Shown: positions 45,524-54,427, counted from the stretch's first letter. The stretch is 64,000 nucleotides of DNA from Hydrogenophaga sp. (GCF_019264445.1 NZ_JAHVAB010000084.1:89823-153822); one strand, 5' to 3'. A program made the numbers and translations. The notes: generated by a model not told the origin, from the sequence alone.

Positions 45524-46849
45524 ATGCTGGACATCCTTTCCAACCGCACCTACCGCCATCTGTTCGCCGCGCAGGTGATCGCCTTGATCGGAACCGGCCT
45601 GGCCACGGTGGCGCTGGGCCTGCTCGCCTTTGAGTTGGCTGGCGATAACGCGGGAATGGTGCTGGGCACGGCACTTGCCATCAAGATGGTTGCCTATGTG
45701 GGTGTGGCGCCGGTGGCTGCAGCGTTTGCCGATCGCCTGCCCCGGCGCACCCTGCTGGTCACGCTGGACCTGGTGCGCGCAGCAGTGGCGCTGCTGCTGC
45801 CGTTTGTCTCCCAGATTTGGGAGGTGTACGTGCTGATCTTTGTGTTGCAGGCGGCCTCGGCCGCGTTCACGCCCACGTTCCAAGCGACCATCCCCGATGT
45901 GTTGCCGCTGGAGAAGGACTACACCAAGGCGCTGTCGCTCTCGCGCCTGGCCTACGACATGGAGAGCCTGGTCAGCCCGATGCTGGCGGCAGCCTTGCTC
46001 ACGGTGATCGGATTTCACGATTTGTTCGCCGGCACGGTGGTGGGTTTCCTGGTCTCGGCGGCGCTGGTGGTGTCGGTGGTGCTGCCGGCGCATCCGGCGT
46101 CTGCGCGCCGCGGCATTTACGAGCGCACCACGCGCGGGCTTCGCATCTACCTCGCCACGCCTCGGCTCCGTGGGCTGCTGGCGATCAGCGCGGCCGTGGC
46201 GGCGGCGGGCTCCATGGTGTTTGTCAACACGGTGGTCATCGTGCAGGCGGGCATGGGACTGAGCCAGAGCGCTGTGGCACTGGCCTTGGCCAGTTTTGGC
46301 GCAGGCTCCATGGTGGCTGCGCTGGCCTTGCCGCAACTTCTGGAGAAGCTGCCCGACCGAACAGCCATGCTGGCGGGCATCGGTTTGATGACCTTGGGTT
46401 TGTTCGCGGGCACCTTCGTGGTCGGACAGGCTTCGTTGATGGTCTTGTGGTTCGTGCTCGGACTGGGCTACTCCACCGCTCAGACGCCTTCCGGGCGCTT
46501 GCTTCGGCGGTCTGCGCATGCAGAGGACAGGCCTGCGTTGTTCGCTGCGCAGTTCGCGCTGTCACACGCCTGCTGGTTGGTGTTCTATCCCTTGGCCGGT
46601 TGGCTCGGTACCCGTTTCGGCATGACGGTATCGTTTGTTGTGCTGGGCATTGCGGGCGTATCGGCCATCTGGGTGGCGTCAAAGGTCTGGCCGGCGCAAG
46701 ACCCTGAGGTGCTCGAGCACGAGCACCCGGATTTGCCGGCTGGACACGTACACACTCTGGGGGCGGCCGACGGCGGCGGTCGGATGCGCCATGCACACGC
46801 CTTCGTGGTGGATGACCAGCATCCGCATTGGCCGAGTGCTCGCACCTGA
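45524..46849 (+). CDS. nreB: NreB-like MFS nickel exporter
   Basis: The 441-residue protein has about 12 membrane segments (FAAQVIALIGTGLATVALGLLA first). The MFS loop ADRLPRRTLLV is between TM2 and TM3, and the C-terminal tail is rich in His (LEHEHPDLPAGHVHTL, RMRHAHAFV, DQHPHWP) as in NreB of Cupriavidus/Achromobacter. It should pump Ni2+ (perhaps Co2+) out across the inner membrane. ATG 45524 begins the first helix; the open frame upstream at 45479 overlaps no signal. It lies just after the RcnR-like gene and is probably cotranscribed. Confidence 0.86.
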   Translation: MLDILSNRTYRHLFAAQVIALIGTGLATVALGLLAFELAGDNAGMVLGTALAIKMVAYVGVAPVAAAFADRLPRRTLLVTLDLVRAAVALLLPFVSQIWEVYVLIFVLQAASAAFTPTFQATIPDVLPLEKDYTKALSLSRLAYDMESLVSPMLAAALLTVIGFHDLFAGTVVGFLVSAALVVSVVLPAHPASARRGIYERTTRGLRIYLATPRLRGLLAISAAVAAAGSMVFVNTVVIVQAGMGLSQSAVALALASFGAGSMVAALALPQLLEKLPDRTAMLAGIGLMTLGLFAGTFVVGQASLMVLWFVLGLGYSTAQTPSGRLLRRSAHAEDRPALFAAQFALSHACWLVFYPLAGWLGTRFGMTVSFVVLGIAGVSAIWVASKVWPAQDPEVLEHEHPDLPAGHVHTLGAADGGGRMRHAHAFVVDDQHPHWPSART

Positions 46850-46909
46850 TCACCGCACTCGGCCCCCAGAACGCGGCGCGTCAGCGCCAGCGCGCTGCTC
46901 GCGCCTATC

Positions 46910-47899
46910 TCACACGTTGGGTTCGTGGTGGATTTCAATCGTGGCGTGCACGACCTCTTCGTGCACGGCCAGCAGATGGCGCAGGGTGGCTGGCGTGAGG
47001 TGGGGCAAGTGGGTGGTCACCACAATGGCGCAGGCGTAGGCCTCGCGGCCTACTCGCCAGACGTGCAGGTCGGTGAGGGTGACGGCGCCCTCAGGGCCGG
47101 CGGCTTCGATCACTTCGCGAATCTCGTCCACCACCGGGTGGTCCATTTCCCGGTCCAGCAAGACCGCGCTGGTTTCAACAATCAGGCCCTTGGCCCACCA
47201 GGCCACCAGGCACGCCCCCACGATTCCCATCACCGGGTCCAGCCACGACCAACCCAGCCACCAGCCGCCGGCCAGCGCTGCGATGGCCAGCACCGAGGTG
47301 GTCGCATCGGCCACCACATGCAGGTAAGCAGCCCGCAGGTTCAGATCGTCGTGTGCGGGTCCTCCATGGTGGTCGGCGTGCTTGTGGTGACCGTGCGCCG
47401 CATGTTCATGACCGTGACCGTGACCGTGATGATGCGCCTTGCCCAGAATCACCGCGCACACGATGTTCACCAGCAGACCCAGCACCGCCACCGCCATGGC
47501 CTCCTGGTAACGGATGGTCTGCGGTTCAAGGATGCGCTCCACCGACGCCCACACCATGAAGGCCGCCACACCCAGCAGGAACAAGGCGCTGGCAAACCCA
47601 CCCAGCACTTCAATCTTCCAGGTGCCGAAAGCAAAGCGGCGGTCTTGGGCGTAACGCCGTGCCGCTGCGTAGGCCAAGGCGCTCACGCCCAGCGCGACAA
47701 AGTGGGAGCTCATGTGCCAGCCGTCGGCCAGCAACGCCATGGAGTTGAACCACCAGCCCGCGGCGATCTCAACCAGCATCGTTGCAGCGGTGATCCACAT
47801 CACCGCGCGAGTCCCGCGTTCGGCGACCTCGTTGCCGTGGTGGAAGTGGTGGTGATGCCGCAGAGCGGCCACGGAAGTGTTGGTGGAGGATGAAGACAT
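46910..47899 (-). CDS. dmeF: Cation diffusion facilitator, DmeF-type Co/Ni efflux
   Basis: The 329-residue protein has six membrane segments and the CDF metal-site pattern: LLADGWHMSSH in TM2 (HxxxD-type site, reordered) and HVVADATTS in TM5. A His-rich loop (HHHGHGHGHEHAAHGHHKHADHH, about 155-178) lies between TM4 and TM5, and an N-terminal HHHHFHH cluster is present. This fits the DmeF Co(II)/Ni(II) exporters. A cytoplasmic ferredoxin-like domain closes it (DLHVWRVGREAYACAIVV). It is convergent with nreB and divergent from chrB. Confidence 0.9.
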   Translation of the reverse strand: MSSSSTNTSVAALRHHHHFHHGNEVAERGTRAVMWITAATMLVEIAAGWWFNSMALLADGWHMSSHFVALGVSALAYAAARRYAQDRRFAFGTWKIEVLGGFASALFLLGVAAFMVWASVERILEPQTIRYQEAMAVAVLGLLVNIVCAVILGKAHHHGHGHGHEHAAHGHHKHADHHGGPAHDDLNLRAAYLHVVADATTSVLAIAALAGGWWLGWSWLDPVMGIVGACLVAWWAKGLIVETSAVLLDREMDHPVVDEIREVIEAAGPEGAVTLTDLHVWRVGREAYACAIVVTTHLPHLTPATLRHLLAVHEEVVHATIEIHHEPNV

Positions 47900-47986
47900 G
47901 TCTGTGTTTTCTGAATTCGGGCAAGTCTAGCGAAGGCGTCCTTGCGGGGTAGCGCTTCTCACTGGACAAAACCACTGCATCAGTAT

Positions 47987-48019
47987 TTGATATGGTTGTT
48001 TCACGATTTGTAGGCTACA
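47987..48019 (+). promoter_or_regulatory. chrB promoter with 11-bp palindrome
   Basis: A candidate -35 ttgata (47987-47992) is followed after 18 bases by taggct (48011-48016). The palindrome tgtag-g-ctaca (48009-48019) overlaps the -10 and ends nine bases before the chrB start. Its place suits autoregulation by ChrB, which is known as a DNA-binding chromate sensor. Confidence 0.5.
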
Positions 48020-48028
48020 TTTCAAAGC

Positions 48029-48979
48029 ATGTGGTCCATTCTTTTTCTCACCTTGCCCACCCAGCCCACCGCCGTGCGGCTGCGCGTCTGGCGCTCACTC
48101 AAGGCACTGGGTTGCCCGCTGCTGCGGGACGGCGCCTACCTGCTACCGCGGGACCAGGAAGAGCGCTTTCAGCCCGTGGTCGATGAGGTCCGCCAGCATG
48201 GTGGCTCGGCCCAGGTGATGTGGCTCACACCCTGCGACGAAGTCCAGCGCGACGAGGTTCTGGCTTTGTTTGATCGGAGTGCTGCGTACGAGCAGTGGCG
48301 CAACACATTGGACAACTGGCTTGCCGCGCTGCCTGCAACCGCTGAGACCGAGGCACGCCGTCAGTGGCGCGCCATCGAGCAGGCGCTGCGCGACATTCAG
48401 GCCATCGATCACTACCCCGGTGAAGCCACGCTGCAGGCCGACGCGGCCCTGTCCGATGCGCGAGCGGCGCTGGACACTCGCTTCTCGCACAACGAACCCC
48501 GTGCAAAGGCCGACCACGGCATCCCCCGACTGGATGCGCGCAAGTTCCAGGACAAACGTTGGGCTACGCGTGCCCGCCCTTGGGTGGACCGACTGGCCAG
48601 CGCCTGGCTGATCCGCCGCTTCATTGACCCGCAGGCCCAGTTCCTCTGGCTGCAGGACGTGGCATCTGTCCCGCGCGGTGCGTTGGGTTTCGATTTCGAC
48701 GGCGCGCGTTTCACCCATGTGGGTACACGCGTCACGTTCGAGGTGCTGCTGGCCAGCTTCGGGCTGGAGCAAGACTCCCGGCTGAGTCGCCTGGGTGCGG
48801 TCGTTCACTACCTGGACGCGGGCGGCATTCCTGCGCCAGAGGCCGGTGGACTGGAAGCCGTGCTGGCTGGTCTTCGAGAGCTGCACGCCGACGACAACAC
48901 CCTCCTGGACGCGGCCTGCACCGTGTTCGACGCCCTGTTCGCCAACCCCGGCAACACCAGCCCACCAACACGACCATGA
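48029..48979 (+). CDS. chrB: ChrB, chromate-sensing regulator
   Basis: The 316-residue protein starts MWSILFLTLPTQPTAVRLRVWRSLK, the ChrB N-terminal domain. The C-terminal half holds the ChrB-type domain (ARPWVDRLASAWLIRRFIDP, LGFDFDGARFTHVG, LGAVVHYLDAGG). ChrB binds the chr promoter and mediates chromate induction. Its stop overlaps the chrA start by four bases. The start at 48029 follows a palindrome that may be its own site. Confidence 0.93.
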   Translation: MWSILFLTLPTQPTAVRLRVWRSLKALGCPLLRDGAYLLPRDQEERFQPVVDEVRQHGGSAQVMWLTPCDEVQRDEVLALFDRSAAYEQWRNTLDNWLAALPATAETEARRQWRAIEQALRDIQAIDHYPGEATLQADAALSDARAALDTRFSHNEPRAKADHGIPRLDARKFQDKRWATRARPWVDRLASAWLIRRFIDPQAQFLWLQDVASVPRGALGFDFDGARFTHVGTRVTFEVLLASFGLEQDSRLSRLGAVVHYLDAGGIPAPEAGGLEAVLAGLRELHADDNTLLDAACTVFDALFANPGNTSPPTRP

Positions 48980-50301
48980 ACCGACCCGACCCCGTCTCTT
49001 TCACCGAAGCCCTGCGCTTCTGGCTCAAGCTCGGCTTCATCAGCTTCGGCGGTCCGGCCGGGCAGATCGCGATCATGCACACCGAACTGGTGGAGCGGAG
49101 GCGCTGGATCAGCGAGAACCGTTTCCTGCACGCGCTCAATTACTGCATGCTGCTGCCCGGCCCCGAGGCCCAGCAGCTGGCCACCTACATCGGGTGGCTG
49201 ATGCACCGCGGCTGGGGCGGCATCGTCGCGGGTGCCTTGTTTGTGCTGCCCTCGCTCTTCATCCTGATCGCACTCTCGTGGATCTACCTGGTCTTTGGCG
49301 ACGTGCCGGTGGTGGCGGGCCTTTTCTACGGCATCAAGCCTGCGGTCACCGCGCTGGTGCTGCACGCCGCCCACCGCATCGGCACGCGAGCGCTCAAGAA
49401 CCGCTGGATGTGGGGCATTGCAGCCGCGTCGTTCGTGGCCATCTTCGCGTTCGACACACCGTTTCCCGCCATCGTCGCGGCCGCCGGGTTGATCGGCTGG
49501 CTGGGGTCCAAACGCTGGCCGCAGGTGTTTGCATTGGGCGGTGGGCACGGCGGGGCGATCAAAGGGTACGGCCCGGCGCTGATCGACGACGACACCCCCA
49601 CACCGGAACACGCAAAGTTCAACACCGGCCGGCTGGTGCGCGTGCTGGCCGTGGGCCTGGTGCTCTGGCTGCTGGGCATGGGCGCCCTGGTGGTCTGGCA
49701 GGGCTGGGACGCCACGCTGGCGCAGATGGGCTGGTTCTTCACCAAGGCCGCGCTGCTGACCTTCGGTGGCGCCTACGCGGTGTTGCCCTACGTGTACCAG
49801 GGCGCGGTGGAGACCTTCCAGTGGCTCAGCGGTCCGCAGATGATCGACGGCCTGGCGCTGGGCGAAACCACACCCGGTCCTCTCATCATGGTGGTGGCGT
49901 TTGTCGGCTTCGTGGGGGGCTGGAACCAGGCCGTGCTGGGGCCGGACGCGTTGTTCGCCGGCGCGGCACTGGCGGCCACGGTGGTCACCTTCTTCACCTT
50001 CCTGCCGTCCTTCGTGTTCATCCTCGCTGGCGGTCCGCTGGTGGAAGCCACCCACGGCAAGCTGGGCTTCACCGCGCCGCTGTCGGCCATCACGGCGGCG
50101 GTGGTCGGCGTCATTCTCAATCTCGCGCTGTTCTTTGCGTACCACGTCTGGTGGCCGCAAGGCTTTGAGGGTGCCTTCGATGCCATGTCGGCCGCGATCA
50201 CGGTGGCAGCCGCGGTGGCGCTGTTCCGCTTCAAGACCGGTGTTCTGCCATTGCTCGGCGTCTGCGCAGCCGCCGGGCTGGCCTTCACGCTGCTGCGCTG
50301 A
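48976..50301 (+). CDS. chrA: ChrA, chromate efflux transporter
   Basis: The 441-residue inner-membrane protein has two CHR domains. The first carries FWLKLGFISFGGPAGQIAIMH (residues 12-32) and LPGPEAQQLATYIGWLMH. The second carries MGWFFTKAALLTFGGAYAVLPYV, GLALGETTPGPLIMVVAFVGF and FFTFLPSFVFIL. It expels chromate from the cytoplasm, driven by the proton gradient. It is coupled to chrB by a four-base overlap and followed after ten bases by the SOD-rhodanese gene. Confidence 0.94.
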   Translation: MNRPDPVSFTEALRFWLKLGFISFGGPAGQIAIMHTELVERRRWISENRFLHALNYCMLLPGPEAQQLATYIGWLMHRGWGGIVAGALFVLPSLFILIALSWIYLVFGDVPVVAGLFYGIKPAVTALVLHAAHRIGTRALKNRWMWGIAAASFVAIFAFDTPFPAIVAAAGLIGWLGSKRWPQVFALGGGHGGAIKGYGPALIDDDTPTPEHAKFNTGRLVRVLAVGLVLWLLGMGALVVWQGWDATLAQMGWFFTKAALLTFGGAYAVLPYVYQGAVETFQWLSGPQMIDGLALGETTPGPLIMVVAFVGFVGGWNQAVLGPDALFAGAALAATVVTFFTFLPSFVFILAGGPLVEATHGKLGFTAPLSAITAAVVGVILNLALFFAYHVWWPQGFEGAFDAMSAAITVAAAVALFRFKTGVLPLLGVCAAAGLAFTLLR

Positions 50302-50311
50302 GGAGTCAACC

Positions 50312-51226
50312 ATGAACCTGCAAGCCTTGCCCCTTCCCTACGCACCGGGTGCCATATCCGGCCTGTCTGAACGGCTGATGAGCAGCCACCACCAGAACAA
50401 CTACGGTGGTGCCGTCAAACGCCTGAACGCCATTCGCGCCCAGCTGACGGCTACCCCTTTTGCCAGCACGCCAAGCTTCGTGCTCAACGGCCTCAAGCGC
50501 GAAGAGCTGATCGCCACCAACTCGATGCTGCTGCACGAGCTGTATTTCGCCAGCCTGGGTGGCGACGGTCAGACGATGGAGCCCGCGATGCGGCTGGCGC
50601 TGGAGGCCAATTTCGGAGGTCTGGAACGCTGGCGTGAGCAGTTCGGCGCCTGCGCCAAGGCGCTGGGTGGCGGCTCGGGCTGGATGCTGCTGGTGTTCAA
50701 CCCGCGCGAGGGCACGCTGATCAATCAGTGGTCGCCCGACCACACCCATGCGCTGGCCGGTGGCACACCGCTGCTGGCGCTGGACATGTACGAACACGCC
50801 TACCACCTGGACTTTGGCGCCAACGCCGCTGCGTATGTGGATGCATGCCTGGCGGCGATCGACTGGGCGGGCGTTTACGCGCGCTACCAGATGGCGGTGC
50901 ACGCGGCCAGCGAAGGCTTTGGTGCTGAGCAGGGCGACATCGCAAACAGCTTGGTGCTCGACGTGCGGCGCGCAGGTGTCTTCGAGATAGCTACAACGCA
51001 ACTGCCTGGTGCCGCCTGGCGCGACCCCGCTGATGTGGCGCAGTGGGCAACCGATCTGCAACATGACCGCCCTGTCACTGTCTACTGCGTTTACGGTCAC
51101 GAGGTGGGTCGCACAACCGCTATGCGACTGCGCGCCGTCGGCGTAGACGCGCGCTACCTGATTGGTGGCATAGACGGCTGGAGCAATGCCGGGATGCCCG
51201 TGGAGCCCAGGGGCCAACGGCCTTGA
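50312..51226 (+). CDS. Superoxide dismutase-rhodanese fusion (ChrC-like)
   Basis: The 304-residue fusion has residues 1-195 as an Fe/Mn superoxide dismutase, with metal ligands in MSSHHQNNYGG and LLHELYFASL, GGGSGWMLLVF, and DMYEHAYHLDFG. Residues about 205-300 form a rhodanese domain with catalytic Cys in VTVYCVYGHEVG. It should detoxify superoxide made during chromate reduction; the rhodanese part may supply sulfane sulfur. The SOD-rhodanese form is common in beta-proteobacterial chr operons. ATG 50312 has gagg as ribosome site. Confidence 0.92.
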   Translation: MNLQALPLPYAPGAISGLSERLMSSHHQNNYGGAVKRLNAIRAQLTATPFASTPSFVLNGLKREELIATNSMLLHELYFASLGGDGQTMEPAMRLALEANFGGLERWREQFGACAKALGGGSGWMLLVFNPREGTLINQWSPDHTHALAGGTPLLALDMYEHAYHLDFGANAAAYVDACLAAIDWAGVYARYQMAVHAASEGFGAEQGDIANSLVLDVRRAGVFEIATTQLPGAAWRDPADVAQWATDLQHDRPVTVYCVYGHEVGRTTAMRLRAVGVDARYLIGGIDGWSNAGMPVEPRGQRP

Positions 51227-51285
51227 CTGAGTCACACTCTCACGGCCATCGCTTCCCATCCCCCGTCGCCCCTCAAAACCACGCC

Positions 51286-52203
51286 ATGCCCAAAATCTTT
51301 GCCGCGCTGTTGATCGCGCTCCTGCACACCGCCTCCGGTGCGGTGGAAGTCCAATTCCATAAGGTGACCGAAGGCGTCTATGCCCACATTGGCGACTTGG
51401 GGGCCCGCACACGCGAGAACGAAGCGTTGAACGCCAACATTGGCTTGGTGCTCACACCACGCGGTGCGGTGCTGATCGACAGTGGGGCGACCCACCTGAG
51501 TGCCAGCGACATTGACCAGGCCGCGCGGCGCGTCACAGACCAGCCCATTCGCTGGGTGATCAACACCGGTGGGCAGGACCACCGCTGGTTGGGCAACAGC
51601 CACTTTCAGGCCCAAGGCGCCGAAATCATCGCGCACGCCGGCGCTGTACCGGATATGCGGGCCCGGGCGGGTGACCAGATGCAGGTTCTCAAGGGCATGC
51701 TCGGGCCCCGATTCGAGGGCACCCAAGCTGTCTACCCGACCCGGCTCATCGCCACCCCTGACGCGCAGCTTGATCTGGGCGGCGTCCGATTTGAGTTGCG
51801 CCATCGCGGCGGCGGACACACACCCGGAGACATGATGGTGTGGCTTCCAAAGACAAAGGTGCTGTTCACGGGTGACATCGTCTACGCAGATCGCATGCTC
51901 GCGGTGCTTCCGGTCAGCAATACGCGCCAATGGCTCTCGGCGATCGATGAAATGGAAGCTCTCAACCCGACGCACATCGTGCCGGGACACGGCAAGGTCA
52001 CGGACTTGGCCACGGCACGAGCTCAGACGCGGGACTACCTGGTTCGCCTGCGCGCCCACCTCAAACCGGCGGTGGAACGCGGCGACGACATTGGTGCCGC
52101 GGCGCGAAGTTTTGACATGGCGCCGTTTGCGAATCTGCTCAACGCAGCCGACTTGCACCCGGGCAACGCGAGCCGCGTCTACTTGGAGCTGGAGCGGGAG
52201 TGA
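51286..52203 (+). CDS. MBL-fold hydrolase with degenerate metal site 1
   Basis: The 305-residue protein has a signal peptide (FAALLIALLHTASGAVE) and so should be periplasmic. The MBL fold is clear: GLVLTPRGAVLIDSGAT, HRGGGHTPGDMMVWL, VLFTGDIVYADR and HIVPGHGKV. However, the usual HxHxDH motif is replaced by NTGGQDHRWLGN, so two His and the Asp of site 1 are lost. The remaining ligands are His in GGGHTPG, Asp in TGDIV and His in PGHG. A TTG start at 51223 would overlap the SOD gene; ATG 51286 is used because the signal peptide starts there. It is last in the chr operon. Confidence 0.82.
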   Translation: MPKIFAALLIALLHTASGAVEVQFHKVTEGVYAHIGDLGARTRENEALNANIGLVLTPRGAVLIDSGATHLSASDIDQAARRVTDQPIRWVINTGGQDHRWLGNSHFQAQGAEIIAHAGAVPDMRARAGDQMQVLKGMLGPRFEGTQAVYPTRLIATPDAQLDLGGVRFELRHRGGGHTPGDMMVWLPKTKVLFTGDIVYADRMLAVLPVSNTRQWLSAIDEMEALNPTHIVPGHGKVTDLATARAQTRDYLVRLRAHLKPAVERGDDIGAAARSFDMAPFANLLNAADLHPGNASRVYLELERE

Positions 52204-52449
52204 GTCATCCAGGGGCAAAGTGGGTGGATAGTCGCGGGTGCGAACATGAGCTTGAACTTCCCTCGCCCCCGCGGCCGCTGGGGGGCGGGTTCTGGACACT
52301 TTGCTGACGCTCGAACTGCTCCATGCACAAGGGGGATGAGTGACTCACATGTTCTCAATCACTTGATAGCGAATGTCCGAGACCAGTCTTGACCGTTTGG
52401 TGGACAGCACGAAGCGAAAGACTGCTCGTGGCCGGAACCAGCCGTCCAG

Positions 52450-52809
52450 TCATTCCTGGATCAGTCGCAACAAAGTTCCGTCGATGTCGATCAGTGCTCC
52501 GACGAGGCCACCCCAGCTCTCACGCTTTGGTCTATGCAGTCGCGGCCAACCTGTCGTTGATTCCGGTACGTTCGCTTTCAGGACGCGGTTGAAGAAAGCC
52601 TCGACATCGTCGAGCCGTAAACAGCAACTAAACCAGCTGGCCGCCGGGTCAAGCTTGGGATGGGGAAAGAACTCAAGTGTTATGTCGTGCAGCTTGAGAA
52701 TCATCCAGCCCTCATCGCGCCAACTCTGGTCAAAGCCGAACTGGCGATAGAACTGGAACGTCGCCTCGAAGTCTCGTGACGGCAGGTTTGGCGTTGCACG
52801 GTCGGTCAT
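52450..52809 (-). CDS. Bleomycin-binding-like VOC protein
   Basis: The 119-residue protein has the vicinal-oxygen-chelate fold: MTDRATPNLPSRDFEATFQFY at the start, then ILKLHDITLEFFPHP and CLRLDDVEAFFNRV. These are the signatures of the BleO/Ble group that sequester bleomycin by dimer formation. It may confer bleomycin tolerance, but binding proteins of this group can have other ligands. It stands alone between the chr operon and a small DUF gene. Confidence 0.8.
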   Translation of the reverse strand: MTDRATPNLPSRDFEATFQFYRQFGFDQSWRDEGWMILKLHDITLEFFPHPKLDPAASWFSCCLRLDDVEAFFNRVLKANVPESTTGWPRLHRPKRESWGGLVGALIDIDGTLLRLIQE

Positions 52810-52916
52810 GACGGCGGGTGACGGTTTGAATGCGCTTGATCGTAATGAATGACGACGTCTGCTGCTGGCCGAAGACCGTCATGGTAGCCGTGGCGGATTT
52901 TGCCCAAATCGCACCC

Positions 52917-53234
52917 TCAATTTGGCGCGAATCGAGTGATGAGGACAGCGCAAGCCTCGCGAACTCCAGGGCCATAGATGGCTTCAAGTTCGCCAGCCTC
53001 TTTGTCGCACTTCTCAAGCCATACCTGCGAGCAATGGCTTCGTGCATCGTGTCGTGGCAAGTGGTCAGATTCACTGTCGATAGCAGCAAACAATAAGAAG
53101 TCAGGGTCGTGGTCATGCAGTGAAACAGCCGAGCGCAACGCCGCCACACGTCGGACCCCGTCTACGAAGCGAATCTGCCCATCCGCGAGTGCTTGGGCGG
53201 CTGCCACGACATCCCGTCGAGCTTCAATGTTCAT
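52917..53234 (-). CDS. Small conserved protein (DUF2489-like)
   Basis: The 105-residue protein begins MNIEARRDVVAAAQALADGQI and has FVDGVRRVAALRSAVSLHD, DPDFLLFAAIDSESDHLP and a terminal CAVLITRF. This fits my memory of a small DUF (DUF2489-like) found beside mobile genes; I am not sure of the number. ATG 53234 is preferred. The open frame continues upstream to 53579 across the degenerate IS21-like repeats, where it is not credible as coding. Function is unknown. Confidence 0.6.
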   Translation of the reverse strand: MNIEARRDVVAAAQALADGQIRFVDGVRRVAALRSAVSLHDHDPDFLLFAAIDSESDHLPRHDARSHCSQVWLEKCDKEAGELEAIYGPGVREACAVLITRFAPN

Positions 53235-53351
53235 GTACGTGTGTCCGCATCTGGCCGATCGGTGAAGTCTAGCCGGCTGTGCACCTGCCCGACTAACCAA
53301 CATAGCAACTGGGCGCCGCAGCGTCGATGCCAAAGGGCAGCATATTGTGTG

Positions 53352-53450
53352 TGTCCAAGAGTGCCGAACCGGGTGTCCAGCTCCCGCCGTTCCTGCTGTC
53401 CAAGAGAAACCGAAATGAGTGTCCAGCAGTGACCGAAATACGCATCCTCT
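53352..53450. mobile_element. Degenerate IS21-like terminal repeats
   Basis: tgtcca occurs at 53352, 53374, 53397 and 53420, that is, every 22-23 bases. It is followed in three copies by a near-copy of accgaaa (gccgaac, accgaaa, accgaaa). Such repeated tgtccag...accgaaat blocks are typical of the multiple terminal repeats at the ends of IS21-family elements. No istA/istB is nearby, so this is a remnant. Confidence 0.55.
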
Positions 53451-53694
53451 TTGGTTTGAGCCTGATCCGCGTTTCGTGCGCGGTTGTATCGCCGGGAAAT
53501 TGGGAGAAGCCCTTAGGTACACAAACTGAAACTGAGGAAGGCGCAGCGCGTCTGGTCGAGCATCGCTACCGATTGGCATCAGATTTGATTCCTCAGTGAA
53601 AGAAACTTCAGACCCATATCACGGTACCGAGAGCCCCTGAAGCTCTCGCGCTGGAACAGCGGTTCCAGTGCCCTGTTTAACTCAAGGAGTCACC

Positions 53695-53835
53695 GTGTTT
53701 CCCATGCCATCCTCCCTCGAAACGCTGCTCGCATTCGCCATCGTCTTCCTGCTCGGCGTCTTCTGGACCCAGCGCGCACGCCTCTGGCGCCGATGCTGCG
53801 ATCCTGACCATCGCTGTACAGGCGCCGCACCATGA
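53695..53835 (+). CDS. 46-residue small membrane protein
   Basis: A GTG start at 53695 is preceded by a strong ribosome site (aaggag, five bases away). The product has one hydrophobic helix (LLAFAIVFLLGVFW) followed by an Arg/Cys-rich tail. Its stop overlaps the start of the next gene in an ATGA arrangement, so the two are translated together. No family is recognised. Confidence 0.65.
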   Translation: MFPMPSSLETLLAFAIVFLLGVFWTQRARLWRRCCDPDHRCTGAAP

Positions 53836-54347
53836 CCCCGGCATGCCCACGCTGCCGGAGTGAGCGTGTGGTGAGCCGCAACCGAGCCCGCAAAGCAACT
53901 GTGACCGTCGGTGGCCTGGCCGGCGCACTGGCCAGCGGTTCATCCGCCTGGGCCAGCGTCCGGGTGGGTGCGCGAATCGGCCTGCAGGTCGGTGCGGGCC
54001 TCGGCATCGTGGCCGGTCCCGGCGGCTCGGTGTTGGGGGCAGTGGCTGGCGCAATGCTGGCAGCATTGGCCGGCGCGGCGGCTGGCTGCGCCGCTGGAGT
54101 TGCGCTCGGCGAGTTTCTCGACGACAAGTTGCTCAACAACCACCATTGCCTGGATTGCGGGCACTGCTTCGGGTCCCCACCGACTCAGACCTCCGGCGCC
54201 CAGCCACCCCGATGCCCCACCAACGCCCACGGTTACGCCGACTTCCACGGCAACGACCGTGAACCGTCTCCCCCAGATTCCAACTGGGAAGACGATCACG
54301 ATGGTGGCGAAGGTTTCGGATTTCGCCATCGCGCTCCCCGCGACTGA
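53832..54347 (+). CDS. Zinc-ribbon protein with glycine-zipper core
   Basis: The 171-residue protein has an N-terminal CPRC motif (CPRCRSERVVSRNRARK) and a second CLDCGHCF motif at about 110, so the two halves could form one zinc ribbon interrupted by a long glycine/alanine-rich hydrophobic segment (about 25-100). Such Gly-zipper stretches can form membrane oligomers. The tail is rich in Asp/Glu and His. I do not recognise the family. It is coupled to the small gene before it and followed by a terminator. It is typical of plasmid/ICE accessory regions. Confidence 0.65.
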   Translation: MTPACPRCRSERVVSRNRARKATVTVGGLAGALASGSSAWASVRVGARIGLQVGAGLGIVAGPGGSVLGAVAGAMLAALAGAAAGCAAGVALGEFLDDKLLNNHHCLDCGHCFGSPPTQTSGAQPPRCPTNAHGYADFHGNDREPSPPDSNWEDDHDGGEGFGFRHRAPRD

Positions 54348-54404
54348 GCCCCCGGCTCGCTCACCACCCGCTGCCCCGGCAGCACATTCCCACCGTCACG
54401 CATC

Positions 54405-54427
54405 AAAGCCCGGCTCGCCCGGGCTTT
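54405..54427 (+). terminator. Rho-independent terminator
   Basis: aaagcccgg (54405-54413) and ccgggcttt (54419-54427) form a 9-bp stem with a 5-base loop ending in ttt. It follows the zinc-ribbon gene and precedes the DUF932 gene. Confidence 0.65.

Noticed and set aside
48808..50313. 501-codon minus-strand frame opposite chrA
   Set aside because: chrA is certain on the plus strand; the antisense product is rich in His/Gln/Arg and motif-free.
52730..53149. 139-codon minus-strand frame overlapping Ble-like and DUF genes
   Set aside because: It overlaps two better-supported genes in another frame.
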